Source: Deuterostichococcus epilithicus (lineage: Eukaryota; Chlorophyta; Trebouxiophyceae; Prasiolales; Stichococcaceae). Taken from it: a stretch of 64,000 bases of DNA. The position numbers and the translations under genes were made by a program. The notes beneath the pieces were generated by a model. It was not told the origin of the DNA. It searched no databases and was given only the letters and a program-made list of their open reading frames with translations. Positions 44,291-55,046 of the stretch are shown one piece after another (the first letter of the stretch is position 1; each line of letters starts with the position of its first letter). The stretch spans positions 992,001 through 1,056,000 of the forward strand of contig JAVTLE010000023.1 of NCBI GenBank assembly GCA_033439295.1, written 5' to 3'.

Positions 44291-44943
44291 TTGGGCTGAA
44301 TAATACGTGGCATTGCCGCGGCGACATTGCCACGGGTGGTGACATTGCCGCGGTTCCCTTGTCATTGACATGGCACGCTGAATGATCAGATCCTGCGTCA
44401 AACAAGTCTGACTGAAGGTAGTTAAACAAGTATGGTACAAACTCTGCCATCCGCAACTCGTGGTTCACAGCGCACCACTGCCAAAGGCTCAGCTAGCTAT
44501 GCCATCTTCAGTTTGCTATGTCGCCAACCCGTCGCCGATGCTTTGTCAGCCTCTTTCACTGCTGGCTCTGAGGTGCAGCCGCAGAGCAGAGACCTGCTCC
44601 GCTGCAGAGCCTGTGACCAGCGGCCGGCTGCCAGCTGCTGCGCTTCATCCTTGTCGGTGGTGGCTGCCGCCATTTCCTCTGGGGGTGCTGCCTCGGCGAC
44701 CTTCAAGCCCCTCAAAAACGCTTCGCTTGCATCCGCCTGCTGCAGAGAACAAAGGCTCTACTCCATCCATATGTAGACTGCAGCTCCATACTGTTTGGTC
44801 TGCATCAGTCCGCCAGCTCGTGAGGGAGGCGTGGATGACAGCACAAGCCTCAGGCGCGGCTTCGACAGATCGATGCATTCACCCGCATCACACGTGCAGC
44901 GCAGGGAATGAGCAGCACATGAGGGGCTGCCGATGGCATGCGC

Positions 44944-45187
44944 CTAGAAGCGCACCGCTGCCATGGAGGGCAGTCGCTGCCGTGGCGCCCTCTGCGGCGG
45001 GTCGTCTGGTGCGTCAGGCGCCGCTGCCGCCGCCAGCGCCAGCGACCTGCCGATTGATCCCCGCAGCGCATATCGGCTGGGCAGCACGTCGTGTGCCTTG
45101 CGTCGCTTCTCCAGAAGCGGCGGCAGCGGCGACGGGGCCGGCATGCTGGTGGGGTCTGCGGGCGGCGAGTGGCGGCCTGCGTCCGCA
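44944..45187 (-). CDS. Last exon of unknown gene with LRGSIGR motif
   Basis: An open exon from an acceptor at 45188 to TAG 44946-44944 reads Pro-rich sequence, then LLEKRRKAHDVLPSRY, ALRGSIGRSLALAAAAA and a basic tail ending SMAAVRF. A related block (YTLRGSIGRRLAVAAA after a basic KAERREA stretch) is coded on the opposite strand at about 46.88 kb, which supports this as real coding sequence. Upstream exons, presumably at 45.3-46 kb on the minus strand, were not resolved. Confidence 0.4.
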
Positions 45188-45484
45188 CTGCAGGCACAGC
45201 GGCAGCTTTATCTGTGGCTTGTGGCTCTGTCCACGCAGTCCTGTCACCTGCACTTAGGTTTGTTCCCCCCATTCAGTCGACAAGGCCATGCATGCAGCGT
45301 CACCGCCTCCGGAGCTTATGGATGCAGTTCCCGAGACAGTTAGCAGGGTCTGATTTGTCGCCAAGCAGTGTGGAACGACAATGGCGCTGATGCATTTTGG
45401 TAACACTTCGAAGCGCTTCGTTCCAGCAAACAAAAGCACCTGGCAGCTGCCAAGCCTGTAGGCCTTTCGAGGCCTGGCCTTTCG

Positions 45485-45909
45485 ATGGTGCGCTCGGCCT
45501 CAGCGGCGGCAGGGGTACTGGGGTGCGCCGAGATATTGAATGGCGTAGCTGTGCTGGCCGCTGAGAAGAAAGTGGCGCCATTTTGCACCTCGCTTGTGTC
45601 AAAATCGTCGCTCTGGATCGACTCGATAACCAAACACGCACCGATAGTGGGCGACAGTGTGATGCAGAGCTCCATACGCCTCCATGCTCAGTTTGCAATG
45701 TGTGGGTCACCCATGTTCGGGGTCCGACCACTAAGGGGACCTCTCAAGGAGATTGGTTCGGCAACATTGCCCTGCAGCAGAATGGTGTCATTCGGTGTGT
45801 CGACTGGCGGCAGCAGCGGGCGCTTCAGGCGCCGCAGAGCCGAGGAGCTATCCCGGAGCCTGACCATGATCGATGCCGCCTTGTGGACGATGCAGCAACA
45901 ACAACAGGT
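45485..45909 (+). CDS. Possible exon, plus strand
   Basis: An ATG-started open frame ends in a poly-Gln run (MIDAALWTMQQQQQ) just before a GTTGGC donor. Internal composition is ordinary (AAEKKVAPFCTSLVSKSSLW). The opposite strand over part of the region is also open and plausible, so the strand is not secure. A continuation reading TQSEQLAKDLHNSFYPGFYAPP follows within 40 bases but would need an implausibly short intron. Confidence 0.25.
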
Positions 45910-45996
45910 TGGCTTTAGGCAGGTTGCGGTTGAGCAGACAGACTCAATCCGAGCAATTGGCCAAAGACCTGCACAACAGCTTTTACCCCGGATTTT

Positions 45997-46522
45997 ATGC
46001 ACCGCCAAGCAAACATTTTGGAACCGGGACAAGTGGCAGCCCCTCCAACGATGCGTTGGCACATCAGTACTCAGCGCAACCTCTTGATTGATTTGCGCAT
46101 TACTGCGAATGAGCTTGCTGAGATCAAGCCGCTGCGCAGGCGCGTCGTCGCACAAACAGCTTCAGCCGAGCACCGCGAATATAATCAGCGGCGGTGTCTC
46201 AGTGCTAACGCCTCGAGGTGCGTTCAGCACTACCTTCCCTTTTTCCCTTCTTCAGGACAACCCTCGGCATCGTGAATGTGCAGGAGAACGGGGCATTGCC
46301 CGGTGGTCCCTATGTCTGCTTGGTCAAATGCAGCAGACGACAGCAGGCCGTCAAATGGCCTTCTCAGCGACTGTGGTGTATCTATCAAGCAGGCCCGCTT
46401 GACGGGGTGAGCTGGCTTGGCAGATGCAGGCAGACTATTTGGCCTCCAGACATCTGTCTTTGTTGCATTCCACCGGCTTGTGCTGGCTCCAGGCTGATCG
46501 ACTCAATATCCGGGGCGGGGAG
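45997..46522 (+). CDS. Unknown protein, three phased exons
   Basis: Exons 45997-46217, 46256-46406 and 46493-46522 join in phase: ATG 45997 (MHRQANILEPGQVAAPPTMR), then DLRITANELAEIKPLRRRVV, then TTLGIVNVQENGALPGGPYV...WCIYQAGPLDG, then ADRLNIRGGE. The first intron is only 38 bp, short but bounded by GT and a pyrimidine-rich AG. Composition is ordinary, unlike the surrounding low-complexity frames. The gene probably continues downstream to the exons at 46.8 and 47.7 kb, but connecting exons were not found. No domain recognised. Confidence 0.35.
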
Positions 46523-46811
46523 GTTATATGGTTTTTAGCACGCCCAGGCGTCAGCCAATGCTGAGCAGCAGCCGCATCGCATGGCTGTGCTCATGCAGCG
46601 ACAAGTGCAGCTGCGACATCATTTGCCCCCGCACCACAGCAAAGCCTGCGTTCGCTTTATTGCTGTCTGTGCACATGATGGGACACTGACGACCGGCGAC
46701 TGCTAATGCCAAGACACTTGCTATGTGCAGGCTACCTGCCGCCGGCGCACATCCTGCATCGGCAGCCCAGCTTGAGTCAGGTGACGCCGCGACCTCACCC
46801 CTGCCCCCATC

Positions 46812-47081
46812 GTGCTACGGCGCCGCAAGGAGCAAGCTGCTGGAGGAAAAGCTGAACGGCGTGAAGCTTACACGCTGCGCGGATCCATCGGCAGGCGGCT
46901 GGCTGTGGCAGCCGCCATGATGCCCGAGCGAGGCACCCGATGGCGATGTGCAATGGGCCTGGCGCCGTACGCAGAGCAGCCGCAGTGCAGCAGTCCAGAG
47001 GAGTTGCCAGTGGACTTCCAGAAGCGACCCTCGCAGGGGCTGCAGCGCGCTAGCAGCCCGTCTCCATCTGCCACAGCACAG
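46812..47081 (+). CDS. Exon with LRGSIGR motif
   Basis: An open stretch reads RRRKEQAAGGKAERREAYTL, RGSIGRRLAVAAAMM and a Ser/Pro-rich part ending before a GTGCGA donor at 47082. It is the inverted paralogue of the 44944-45187 exon. The true acceptor is uncertain because an in-frame stop lies a little upstream. A short exon candidate (YLPPAHILHRQPSLSQ) sits at 46730-46779. Confidence 0.38.
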
Positions 47082-47642
47082 GTGCGATCCTCTCTTAGGC
47101 AGCAGCATCATACATGGCCATCTTTGAATGAGATGTCCGATGGGCCAGTGTTGTTTGCAGGGTCCAATTTTGATGTGCAAGTCTGCGACCCGCCTTCCAC
47201 CTCGATGTCAGTGTTGGCAGCATCCTGCGGTATGTGGCCAAAATCCTAAGATTGCAGACCATGAAGCTCCCTTCAATCCTGCTGCATCATCAATCCTCGC
47301 AGATCGACGAGGCAGCTGACATGGCGCTCTGCCTCTGCAGCACCAGCAGCCGGCAGGCTGCGGCCAGGCCCAATCAATGGACCTGAGTACGGAGGGCCAT
47401 CGAGCAGCGTCCTCTGGCAGCGCCGCCGGCGCACGTGCTGCCGCTGGCCCAGCGGACGCAGCTGACGCTGCCGCTGGCCAGAAGCGAGCCACCTGGGCCC
47501 GGCAGGCCGGCTCCAGAGGGGCACGTTCTTCTGCCAGCCACATACACCTTCCTGCTTCCAGAGCCGCTGCCACGCAGGCGGCAGCCTCACATGGCAGAGC
47601 TGCTGGTGTGAAATCGGATGCGTCAGTGACATTGCCAGCAGC

Positions 47643-48113
47643 CTGAGCAGCGCTAACGATGCGCCTCGGGGCCGGCCGCTCGGTGACGCCCGTCAGGCTC
47701 CGCAGCCGGCAGCAAGTGTGGTGGGCCGGCCTGTTGGAGCGGCCCGCGTCTGCGAGCAGGGCCGGCCGGCCTGTGTCACCCCATGCATCGTCAGGCTGCC
47801 AAAACTGAACGAGGACGGCACGAACGCCTCTGTGACACCGGCTCGCACGCGGAGGAAGCGGCACTTCTTCGCCAGGAAGCTGGGCGGTACGTCCCGGGCA
47901 GCTACCGCACAAGCAGCTGTCCTAGATATCTCGGGGCCTGGAGCGACTACTGCGGCAGCGACGGAGCCGGGCGTCGGGCGCCCTGCTCCTGTCTTGCGTC
48001 GCTTCCGGCACGAGCGGGCAGGCGGCAAGGAGCAGGATGAGTCTGACGAGGCAGCGGCGCCACAGCAGCAGCGTGGGAGGCAGCGACGGCGCCACCGCTG
48101 GTTCACCCCATGA
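47643..48113 (+). CDS. Last exon of a basic nuclear-type protein
   Basis: An open frame ends in TGA 48111-48113. It contains an ordinary segment CIVRLPKLNEDGTNASVTP followed by the basic run ARTRRKRHFFARKLGG, an Ala/Pro linker, and a Gln/Arg tail (RRFRHERAGGKEQDESDEAA). The two basic runs would serve as nuclear-localisation signals (inference). It is likely the 3' end of the gene that includes the 46-47 kb exons. Confidence 0.4.
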   Translation: MSSANDAPRGRPLGDARQAPQPAASVVGRPVGAARVCEQGRPACVTPCIVRLPKLNEDGTNASVTPARTRRKRHFFARKLGGTSRAATAQAAVLDISGPGATTAAATEPGVGRPAPVLRRFRHERAGGKEQDESDEAAAPQQQRGRQRRRHRWFTP

Positions 48114-48809
48114 AGCAGCAGCAGCCAGCAGATGCATTTGCTGGCTACCGGCCAACGCTGCATTAGAAGAGTGGGCAGGAAAAGTTGAGTGGATGGACGC
48201 TGAAGCGCGAAGCAGTGTGACAACGGCCCGCATTGTCCAAACTCAGTCATGATGGCTATTGTCATGGGGTTATATCGTGGGTGTCTGCGTCACAGGCAAC
48301 GCCACGTCTGATCTGTACATCAGCAATTGCAACAGTCTAGATCACACCTGATTACCCAACATCAATCTAGATATCAGACCGTCCCCAAAACGCATCTCAA
48401 GCCGAGGGTATCCCCACTCCATCCAGTTGGTGAGCCACAATTGGTGAACTGCAGAGCTGCCTGCTGCGTCCACTCGCCGAGTGGCACCGATCTGGTGTTC
48501 CACAGCATGCTGCCCCTCGGCATGCGCTGGTGCCTCCGCGGCAGCGCTGGCCCGCGACGAGCAGCGGCGGTGCGCATCAGCAACGACACCCTAGTGGCGC
48601 CATCCTGCCGGGCACTTGCCTAACTTTTATAGTTGCCTCATAGCTCTGGTCGCCTCAGATGCGCATGGCATTCACCCTGAGGCGCCGGGCTGGCACCGAA
48701 CCGCGGCGGCGGTGTTGAGCAACAGCAAGCCGACGACTGAGCGGCGCCCGATTGCCTGCCGCACCATGTACCGCTGTGCAGCTTCCAATTCCCAGCTTCC
48801 GGCTCCGGG

Positions 48810-51800
48810 TCAGATGCGCCTGATGTCCACCCTGCAGCGGCGGTCCACCCGGTGCGGCGCCGGCGCATTGGTCGCCGGCGCCTCGCCGGCCAGCGCCGCT
48901 TGCGCCTCCTCTGCCACCCGCAGCTGCAGGTGCGCCCACGAGCCGCCGGTGATGCCCTTAGCCAGCCGACCGGGGTTGAGGCACACCACCTGTGCGGTTG
49001 GACGTGCGACGTGAGCCAGTCTCTCGCACAACCTGGTCCAAGTTTGGCAGGTCGCCATGTTTGGTCTGTCACACATGTGTTAATGCTCTGATGCTCAGGA
49101 GCAGCAGCAGGCGTTGAGGTCGGATGACAGCACCACGAGATCTGGTGGCAGCAGTGCCTTGTAGCGTCGGCGACAGCGCAACTCCTGGTTCCTGACGCCC
49201 TCAGGGGTAAGGAGCATATCGCAGTGGCTCCGAGATGACACAGGTCCCTCGTACCATTTGGCGTTGGTGCCGGCAGACAGCATCTTGATAACTGCCGCCA
49301 GGTCGGACGGCAGCGCCAGGGGCTCCGTGCAGCAGAATTTCCCGACACCATGGTTGCACGTATACTTTGAATGGTGCCGCAACACCAGCAACAAGAGGAG
49401 ACGAGTTCTTGGCACCTTGGCATCGGCGCCGGCGGGCAGCAGCTTGGCAAAGGCCGCCAGGTCGGATGGCAGCACCAGGATGTCTGGCGACTTGTCCTCC
49501 GGTAGCGGCAGCCCGGAGGCCGCCAGTGAAGTGTCCAGCGTGGAGCCCGGCGGCGGCGGGAAGACCGGGAAGTAGCTGTGGGCGCATGACAGCCGGCGTC
49601 AACCTCGGCGCGTGCCAGGCTGCAATCTGGGACTCCTCTTCAGCCAAGGGCTCGATGCACATGCTCGGCAAGTGTTCCCACTCATCTGCAGGCGGGCGCC
49701 CCGCTCTCCGGGACATGGCATTGCCTCGAGCACGCGTGAGCGATGCCCGCACATCTGGAAAGTCACGCCTGTGCGGCTTGATTTTCCCGTTTGGCACCCC
49801 AAGTTCACCTGCGCTGAGTGAGGACCTGCGCTGCGATGGCGCCCAGGCGGTCCCCGCCGCCTGCGGCTTGCCGCGCCACCTCGTTGGTGGACATGGCCTT
49901 GATGACGTCCGCCGTCACGAGCCCCACCACCACCTGAGTGCGCACAAGATCATCAACTGTGATTGTGCTGCAGGGTGGCTGTTGAGGGACGACCTTGGCT
50001 TTGTTGTGGGTGGAGATGGCCTCGATGACATCTGCCGTCACGAGGCCCACCACCACCTGAGGGCACACCAAGCCCCATGCGAGCAAAGCCCCTGACGTGG
50101 GACACACCATGTGCACAGGCAGCATGACTTGGAATGCTCGGACTGGAGGTTGGAAAGAGCGGTGCAACCCGCAGCTGCAAAGGGTCTGGCAGAGTCGGCA
50201 CAGCTACAGCATATACAGCAAGCATGTGCGCGCACAACACCGCTGCCGCCACGGGCACAAACCTCGCCGAGTCTGAAGGTCGCGGGGTTGGGCAGCATGG
50301 TGACGTTGTCCGGCAGACCGCCGCCGGCCGTAGGGTTGTGACCGTCCCCAGGCCATGCCAGTGGCGGCGTTGGAAACACCGGCGCGGCGACGACGTCCCG
50401 CGCGCTCGGTGCCAGCAGCACGTGGGTGGCGGGGAAGGCCGCGGCAAACTCGGCGACGCGCGCCAACACCTGGCGCAACGAGAGCTTGAGGGATTAGAGT
50501 CGGCGAGTCGTGGCAGCCAGCTGCAGGGTGCATGCACGGCTGCTGCAGCGCCTGTCGTGCGCTTTTGAAGGTTCAGGTTCAGGTGCAGCTGATGTAGGTG
50601 CCGGTGGCTTGCCAAAAAGTAGATTGCTCACATCACAAGCGGGCAGCCGGCTGTGGGACGAGCTCTGGCCCCCTCGCCCTGACAGGTTCTCGGCGCACGG
50701 CTGGTGGCCTGGCCCGGCGGCAAATTCAAGACCCGCAAGGGCATCATGAGAAAACCCTAAACTCTCGTTGCCCACCTGCTGCTCAAAGACCTGCTGTAAG
50801 GGTTGCTCCAGCTGCCCATTGGCTACCAGCTCGTGCCCCGCGTCCAAGAATGGACCGGCGAGTAGCAGCGCCGCCGGCGGCCCGCCCGGCAGCGCCTCGC
50901 AGCACCGCAGCAGCTCGGCCAGCGGCTCAAAGTCCAGGTCTGCTGATGTGGTGAACGGCCCGGCGGCGATGACGATTGACATGGGCCGCCCGCCTGCCAA
51001 CCGAACAGCAGAAGTCAAGACGACACAGTTCTGCACAGGAAGCGACTTTGTAGCGGCTCAGAGTCCAGGTCCTCGGCCATGGTGGAAAGGCCCGGCGGTG
51101 ACGATGATGGACGTCGGCCGGCCTGCCTGCACAGCCAGACATTGCTGGCTAGCATGCTGGTGTACTACTGTCGTAAAAAACTCTGGTCTTCGACGACCAG
51201 GGCATGCACAATACATGATGTCCTTTACATAAATGTGAGAGCTGCATGCACGGCAGAGGCACCTGCCTGGCCGCCCGCCGCCCGCCCCCTGCACCCTGGT
51301 ATGACATGTGGCACATCCGAGCCCGATTTGGCACCCACGAGAAGGATCCTAAACCCCTATCAGCCTGCCTGTCCGGCGGGCCAGCTCCGCCAGCTCGGCC
51401 GGCCGCGTCGCGTGCAGCGGCGGCGGCGCCCCCGTTTGCAGCTGCGATGCCAGCAGGCACGCCCCGGTCGGGTTGACGCCTGTCACGCCGATAATCTGCG
51501 GCGGGGCAGGCAGCGCCATAATTGAGTTTTTCTGTTGTTAATAACTTCTATCTTGTGCACCGACACGGATTGGGCGACCGGTGCGCCTGAGATGTCAGAG
51601 GCTGTGCACTGTAGCATGTGTCGTGGTTGTACAAGAGAAATTTCATCTGAAGCATGGCAGGTCCAACAGCCAGATACGGCAGTCTGGCCGCGCACTGGGG
51701 AATGAATATATTCTTAATCGAGGGACAGCAGTGACTGTTGCTATGCAGGAACAGCGTTGCACCTGGCCGGTGAAGACGCGCACGGCGGGCACTTTCGACA

Positions 51801-54732
51801 GGTCCAGCCTGACGCGCGCCCCGCCAGAAGCTGCCAGACCGCCCTCCAGCTGCACGGACGCCTCGTTGAGGCGGCCCTCCCCAATGTCGCAGCAGACGCG
51901 GCCCACGAACAGCCCCGGCGCCTGCGCCATTTGGAGAGAGGGTCATCCCTGGGTTGGAGCATGCACTCAGTGGTTCACTGGTTCAATCAGCTGGCCTCGA
52001 TCAGCTGGCCGGCCTGTCGCTGCCGCCGCACGCACTCCCAAGGCTCGGCCAGCGACGGCGAGCAGCAACACGGGGGTGCATGCTGACTTCCCAGTGCTTG
52101 ACGATTTTCAGCACAGAGCAAGCGGGCAGTGCACAGGCCCCAAACACCTGCTGCAAGGCATCGCATGCACTCCGCTCGGCACACTGTGAACCTGTCTCAA
52201 ATGTCGTGAAATGGGCAGAGCCCGTATTGGCAGAGCACGCAAGCAGGAACGCAATATGCGAAAACAGATGTGCGCCGTCTGAACCCTAGACCCTACAACC
52301 TAAACTAATCTGCACCCACCTGCGTGGCTGCGGACACCGGCTGCGCGGGACCCAGCCCCTGCGCTTCCAGCGCCTGCGCAAAGTCCGCGATGCGCCCGTC
52401 CAGGTACGCCACCTGACGCCAGGGAGATTTGAACTCGTCATTGGCTGCCAGTTGCAGTTGACAACGTGCAGTCGAGTTGCGAATACGGCCTGAGTGCCGT
52501 GCTGGTTTGCGTGTGCCTTGGCAAATCCGCAAAGCGCTGTCCAGGCATGCCACCTGAAGTAGTTCCAAACGCAAGATGGCCATCAGAGTACATCAGTGCT
52601 CCAACGGCCTGGATCTGTACCGACATCACTCTTGGCTGAAACTCGGCAAGGGCACTGCAGCGCGCCGCCGACTGCCGCCCAGCGCGCCTGTGTCGTGCCG
52701 CAGCACGGCATTCATAGGTGTTTCCTTGGGACTAGTGTGCTTGCGCTTCGCCACCCATGCTACCGACCATGCAGCCCGCCCTGGCGCTTTGGGTGGGTGA
52801 GCCTCTGCATCAACGACGGTTGAGCCCGCCTGGCCGTCCAGGTGGTTGACCAGATGCGCGGGCCCGGCATCAGGAATTGCCACTGGCCAAAGCACATCTT
52901 GTGAAATGCTCAGGACAATCGAATTCCCCGATCCAGATTGTCCTCATCGGCAGCGATAGCCGCCTTTCTCGTGTCACCCTGTCCATGGGCGGTCCACCCT
53001 GTAGCACTGGCCCGGTGCCGGGTGGCCGCTGCCAATCACAGCCCATTCTGGGATGCACATGACTGCATGATACAGCATGATACAGCACGCGTCAGCAAGG
53101 GGAGCTGTGCCCCCACCTTGTCTTCCAGGCGGTCGACCATGTAGCGCTGCCCCGGATGCGCACGGTGGCCATTGCCGACCAGCTCAAAGGCGCACCACCC
53201 AGGGCCGGCGCCGGATGCGGCACCCTCCTCCATTGGCTACGGGCACAGGCGCTGCTGTTCCGGATGTGGGTCTCATTCAGATCCGATTGTGACACACGAC
53301 CAGAACGCTGGCCAGATGTGTGCCGAGATGTTGGCGCCGCCGGCTCAAGCTGCGTCTCTCACCCATTCCTGGCGGTGCCGCTGGCATGCGAGCATGCGGC
53401 ATCCGCAGGCACAGCTTCTGTTTGTTATCACTATGCTGCGAAGGCATTCGCAACAGCGGCATTCACATCATATGCGACTGCCATGCGCAGCTTGGTCCCT
53501 CACAACAGGCTACAGCGCACCACGGCGTCATTCTCCGGCCGGATGTGCTCGTTCAGCGTTGCCAGCACCTGGCCACTCTGCAGCGCACAGCACAACACCG
53601 TCACTGAATATTCCGAGCTCCCGCCTGGTGTCGTCGGTGCCGCGCCGAGCAGGCTTTCAGAACTGGCAGCTACATTCCTCACTTGGGCAAAAGACTAGAC
53701 GCTGGCGACATATTGCCCGCTAGTGGACCAGTAGGTCGTGTATCGACCGCCATCCTTCACTCTTCTGAGGTGTCCTTGAATGTAAAGGAAATCTTAGCTG
53801 AACTATATCCGGTGTAGGCGCTGGACAGACCCGAGCACTTTGCCATGCTGCCAGTGCAAGCACAACCTCCTAAGAATTATGCGCGCCAAGCAGGATCAAA
53901 AGCTGCTGACCTGTGCCCGCTCCTTGAAGGCGCTGGACAGACGCAAGCGCTTTGCTGCGCTGCCGTCCGCCTCGCCGCCGCTGGCGGGCTGCTTCTTCCC
54001 CGGCGTCGGCGTGCGCACCTGAGCCGGCGAGTGGCCCAAGTTGCTGTGGTCCGCCAGCACGCTGTGCAGCCTGCACGGCAAGCAAGCGGCACATCCAGAG
54101 AGTTGACGAGAACATGTGCTTGCTGCGCGCCAGACAGGGCATGGTGGCACCCAGATGTACGACAGGGAAACGCCAGCTCCCACTGCCGTTGATCGCACTG
54201 AGATCCCTGTTCGGATCCTCCTGCAGCTTGGGGCGCACCCGCCGGACTTGGTGCTGGGCGGCGTCTTGACGGCGGCGGGCCGCGTGGCGGGCCGCGCCGG
54301 CGTCGGCACAGTGCGAGTTGGCGGCGCCTTTTTGAGGTGGTCCTGGAAATGCCCCATCGTCTTCGCAGTGACGCTGCTGCCGGCGTTCCTGCATCTCCAC
54401 GGCAGGCGGTTTCGTCAGCAGGTGCTTCTGTGCTTGAATGAATGAGCCAGCGGTGACGCTGATCTGGCCGACTGCGACGCCGCTGACACCACCAGCCGGA
54501 GGCGGACATGCCGTGGCGACAGCAGAGCTCTGCCTGCGCCGGTACATCAGACATAATTTCGTATGGAGACGCACTGGTGCAGGGCGAACAGGTCGTATGC
54601 CTCGCTGAGCTCTGCGGCACTGATCCCATACTGCGCCGTCAGGTCGATGCAGCGATCGATCACGTCCTCCCCCTGCAGCTGAAACTGGTTACGCTTGAAG
54701 GCTGTAGCCACCTCAGCCTCCGTCGCGGCCAT
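48810..54732 (-). CDS. POLA2: DNA polymerase alpha subunit B (primase-polymerase complex)
   Basis: Regulatory B subunit of DNA polymerase alpha-primase, acting at replication initiation in the nucleus. Thirteen exons: 54732-54575, 54388-54239, 54043-53911, 53577-53521, 53236-53117, 52412-52320, 51921-51763, 51495-51369, 50993-50776, 50469-50263, 49933-49809, 49575-49416, 48989-48810; 1887 bases, 628 residues, normal for the family. Order: N-terminal helical domain (FKRNQFQLQGEDVIDRC), Ser/Thr/Pro linker, RYMVDRLEDK, OB-fold with GLFVGRVCCDIGEGRLN and GVNPTG, then the phosphoesterase-like domain: IVIAAGPFTTSADLDFEPL, LLAGPFLDAGHE, LLAPSARDV, VTMLPNPATF, PDILVLPSDLAAFAK and VCLNPGRLAKG. The domain is catalytically inactive in the family. 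Intron 8 uses a GC donor. At least seven introns carry decayed copies of adjoining exon ends. Confidence 0.93.
49111..49157 (-). repeat. Ghost copy of POLA2 exon 49575-49416 (second)
   Basis: The segment would read LLPPDLVVLSSDL on the minus strand, echoing SPDILVLPSDL of the real exon. It lies about 320 bp further along the same intron and is shorter and more decayed than the 49257 copy. Confidence 0.5.
49257..49332 (-). repeat. Ghost copy of POLA2 exon 49575-49416 (first)
   Basis: The segment would read LALPSDLAAVIKMLSAGTNAK, a clear copy of LVLPSDLAAFAKLLPAGADAK at the end of the real exon, about 160 bp downstream in the intron. At the position of the donor it has tggtac rather than gtgcc, so the splice site is lost. 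Confidence 0.8.
50005..50060 (-). repeat. Ghost copy of POLA2 exon 49933-49809 start
   Basis: The acceptor and first 55 bases of exon 11 (CTCAG then GTGGTGGTGGGGCTCGTGAC...) occur a second time 124 bp upstream as CTCAG then GTGGTGGTGGGCCTCGTGAC, reading VVVGLVTADVIEAISTHNKA beside the real VVVGLVTADVIKAMSTNEVA. It is about 88 percent identical by eye and its acceptor is intact. Confidence 0.88.
51055..51133 (-). repeat. Ghost copy of POLA2 exon 50993-50776 start
   Basis: The copy reads gcag then GGCCGGCCGACGTCCATCATCGT...GCCGGGCCTTTCCACCATGG...GACCTGGACTCTGAGCCGCT, parallel to the real exon start coding RPMSIVIAAGPFTTSADLDFEPL. It lies about 130 bp upstream, carries an AG acceptor, and is frame-broken. 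Confidence 0.85.
52513..52558 (-). repeat. Ghost copy of POLA2 exon 52412-52320 start
   Basis: The copy reads cag then GTGGCATGCCTGGACAGCGC...TTGCGGATTTGCC, beside the real cag then GTGGCGTACCTGGACGGGCG...TCGCGGACTTTGC. Offset about 141 bp, upstream of the real exon. Confidence 0.75.
52828..53042 (-). repeat. Two ghost copies of POLA2 exon 53236-53117
   Basis: Segments at about 52828-52890 and 52978-53042 both resemble the exon part coding NGHRAHPGQRYMVDRLED (plus-strand order GGCGGTCGACCATGTAGCGCTGCCCCGG). Both lie downstream of the exon in the same intron, spaced about 145 bp from each other and from the exon. That regular spacing suggests serial tandem duplication. Confidence 0.65.
53815..53868 (-). 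repeat. Ghost copy of POLA2 exon 54043-53911 end
   Basis: GGCGCTGGACAGACCCGAGCACTTTGCCATGCTGCC parallels the exon's GGCGCTGGACAGACGCAAGCGCTTTGCTGCGCTGCC. It lies about 110 bp downstream in the intron. Confidence 0.75.
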
Positions 54733-55046
54733 CACGCGTGTCTGACTGTCGTAGGATCGGGCTCCGTTTCTTCAAATCTGGCAGCAATCCCCCACTGGCC
54801 TCGTACACTCAGCCTGCTGCGTCTGGGCGCATCGAGCAGTCCACGACCATGCTTGCTGATTGCGATAAGGAAAACAAATTTGCGTACAGTTTCGAAATTG
54901 TATTTGAATGACAAGGAAGCAGCACATGCTGCAACCTGTCAGACAAGCTGCGTCCTGCTGCCGAATGCTGACGATACCGCGACCGCCTGGCCTCAGGCCG
55001 ACAGCACAAGCGCAGGTTCACGCTTCACTTGGTGGAGCCGTGCAGC
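54733..55046. promoter_or_regulatory. Bidirectional promoter region POLA2/RPB10
   Basis: Only 314 bp separate the divergent start codons of POLA2 (-) and RPB10 (+), so both promoters and 5' UTRs must fit here. It is A+T-richer than the genes. No TATA box or named element is clear. Confidence 0.55.

Noticed and set aside
50005-50060. Mutually exclusive alternative exon in POLA2
   Set aside because: Although the acceptor is intact, the copy has no matching donor in frame and most sister ghosts have stops or indels. A decayed duplicate is the simpler reading; RNA data could reverse this.
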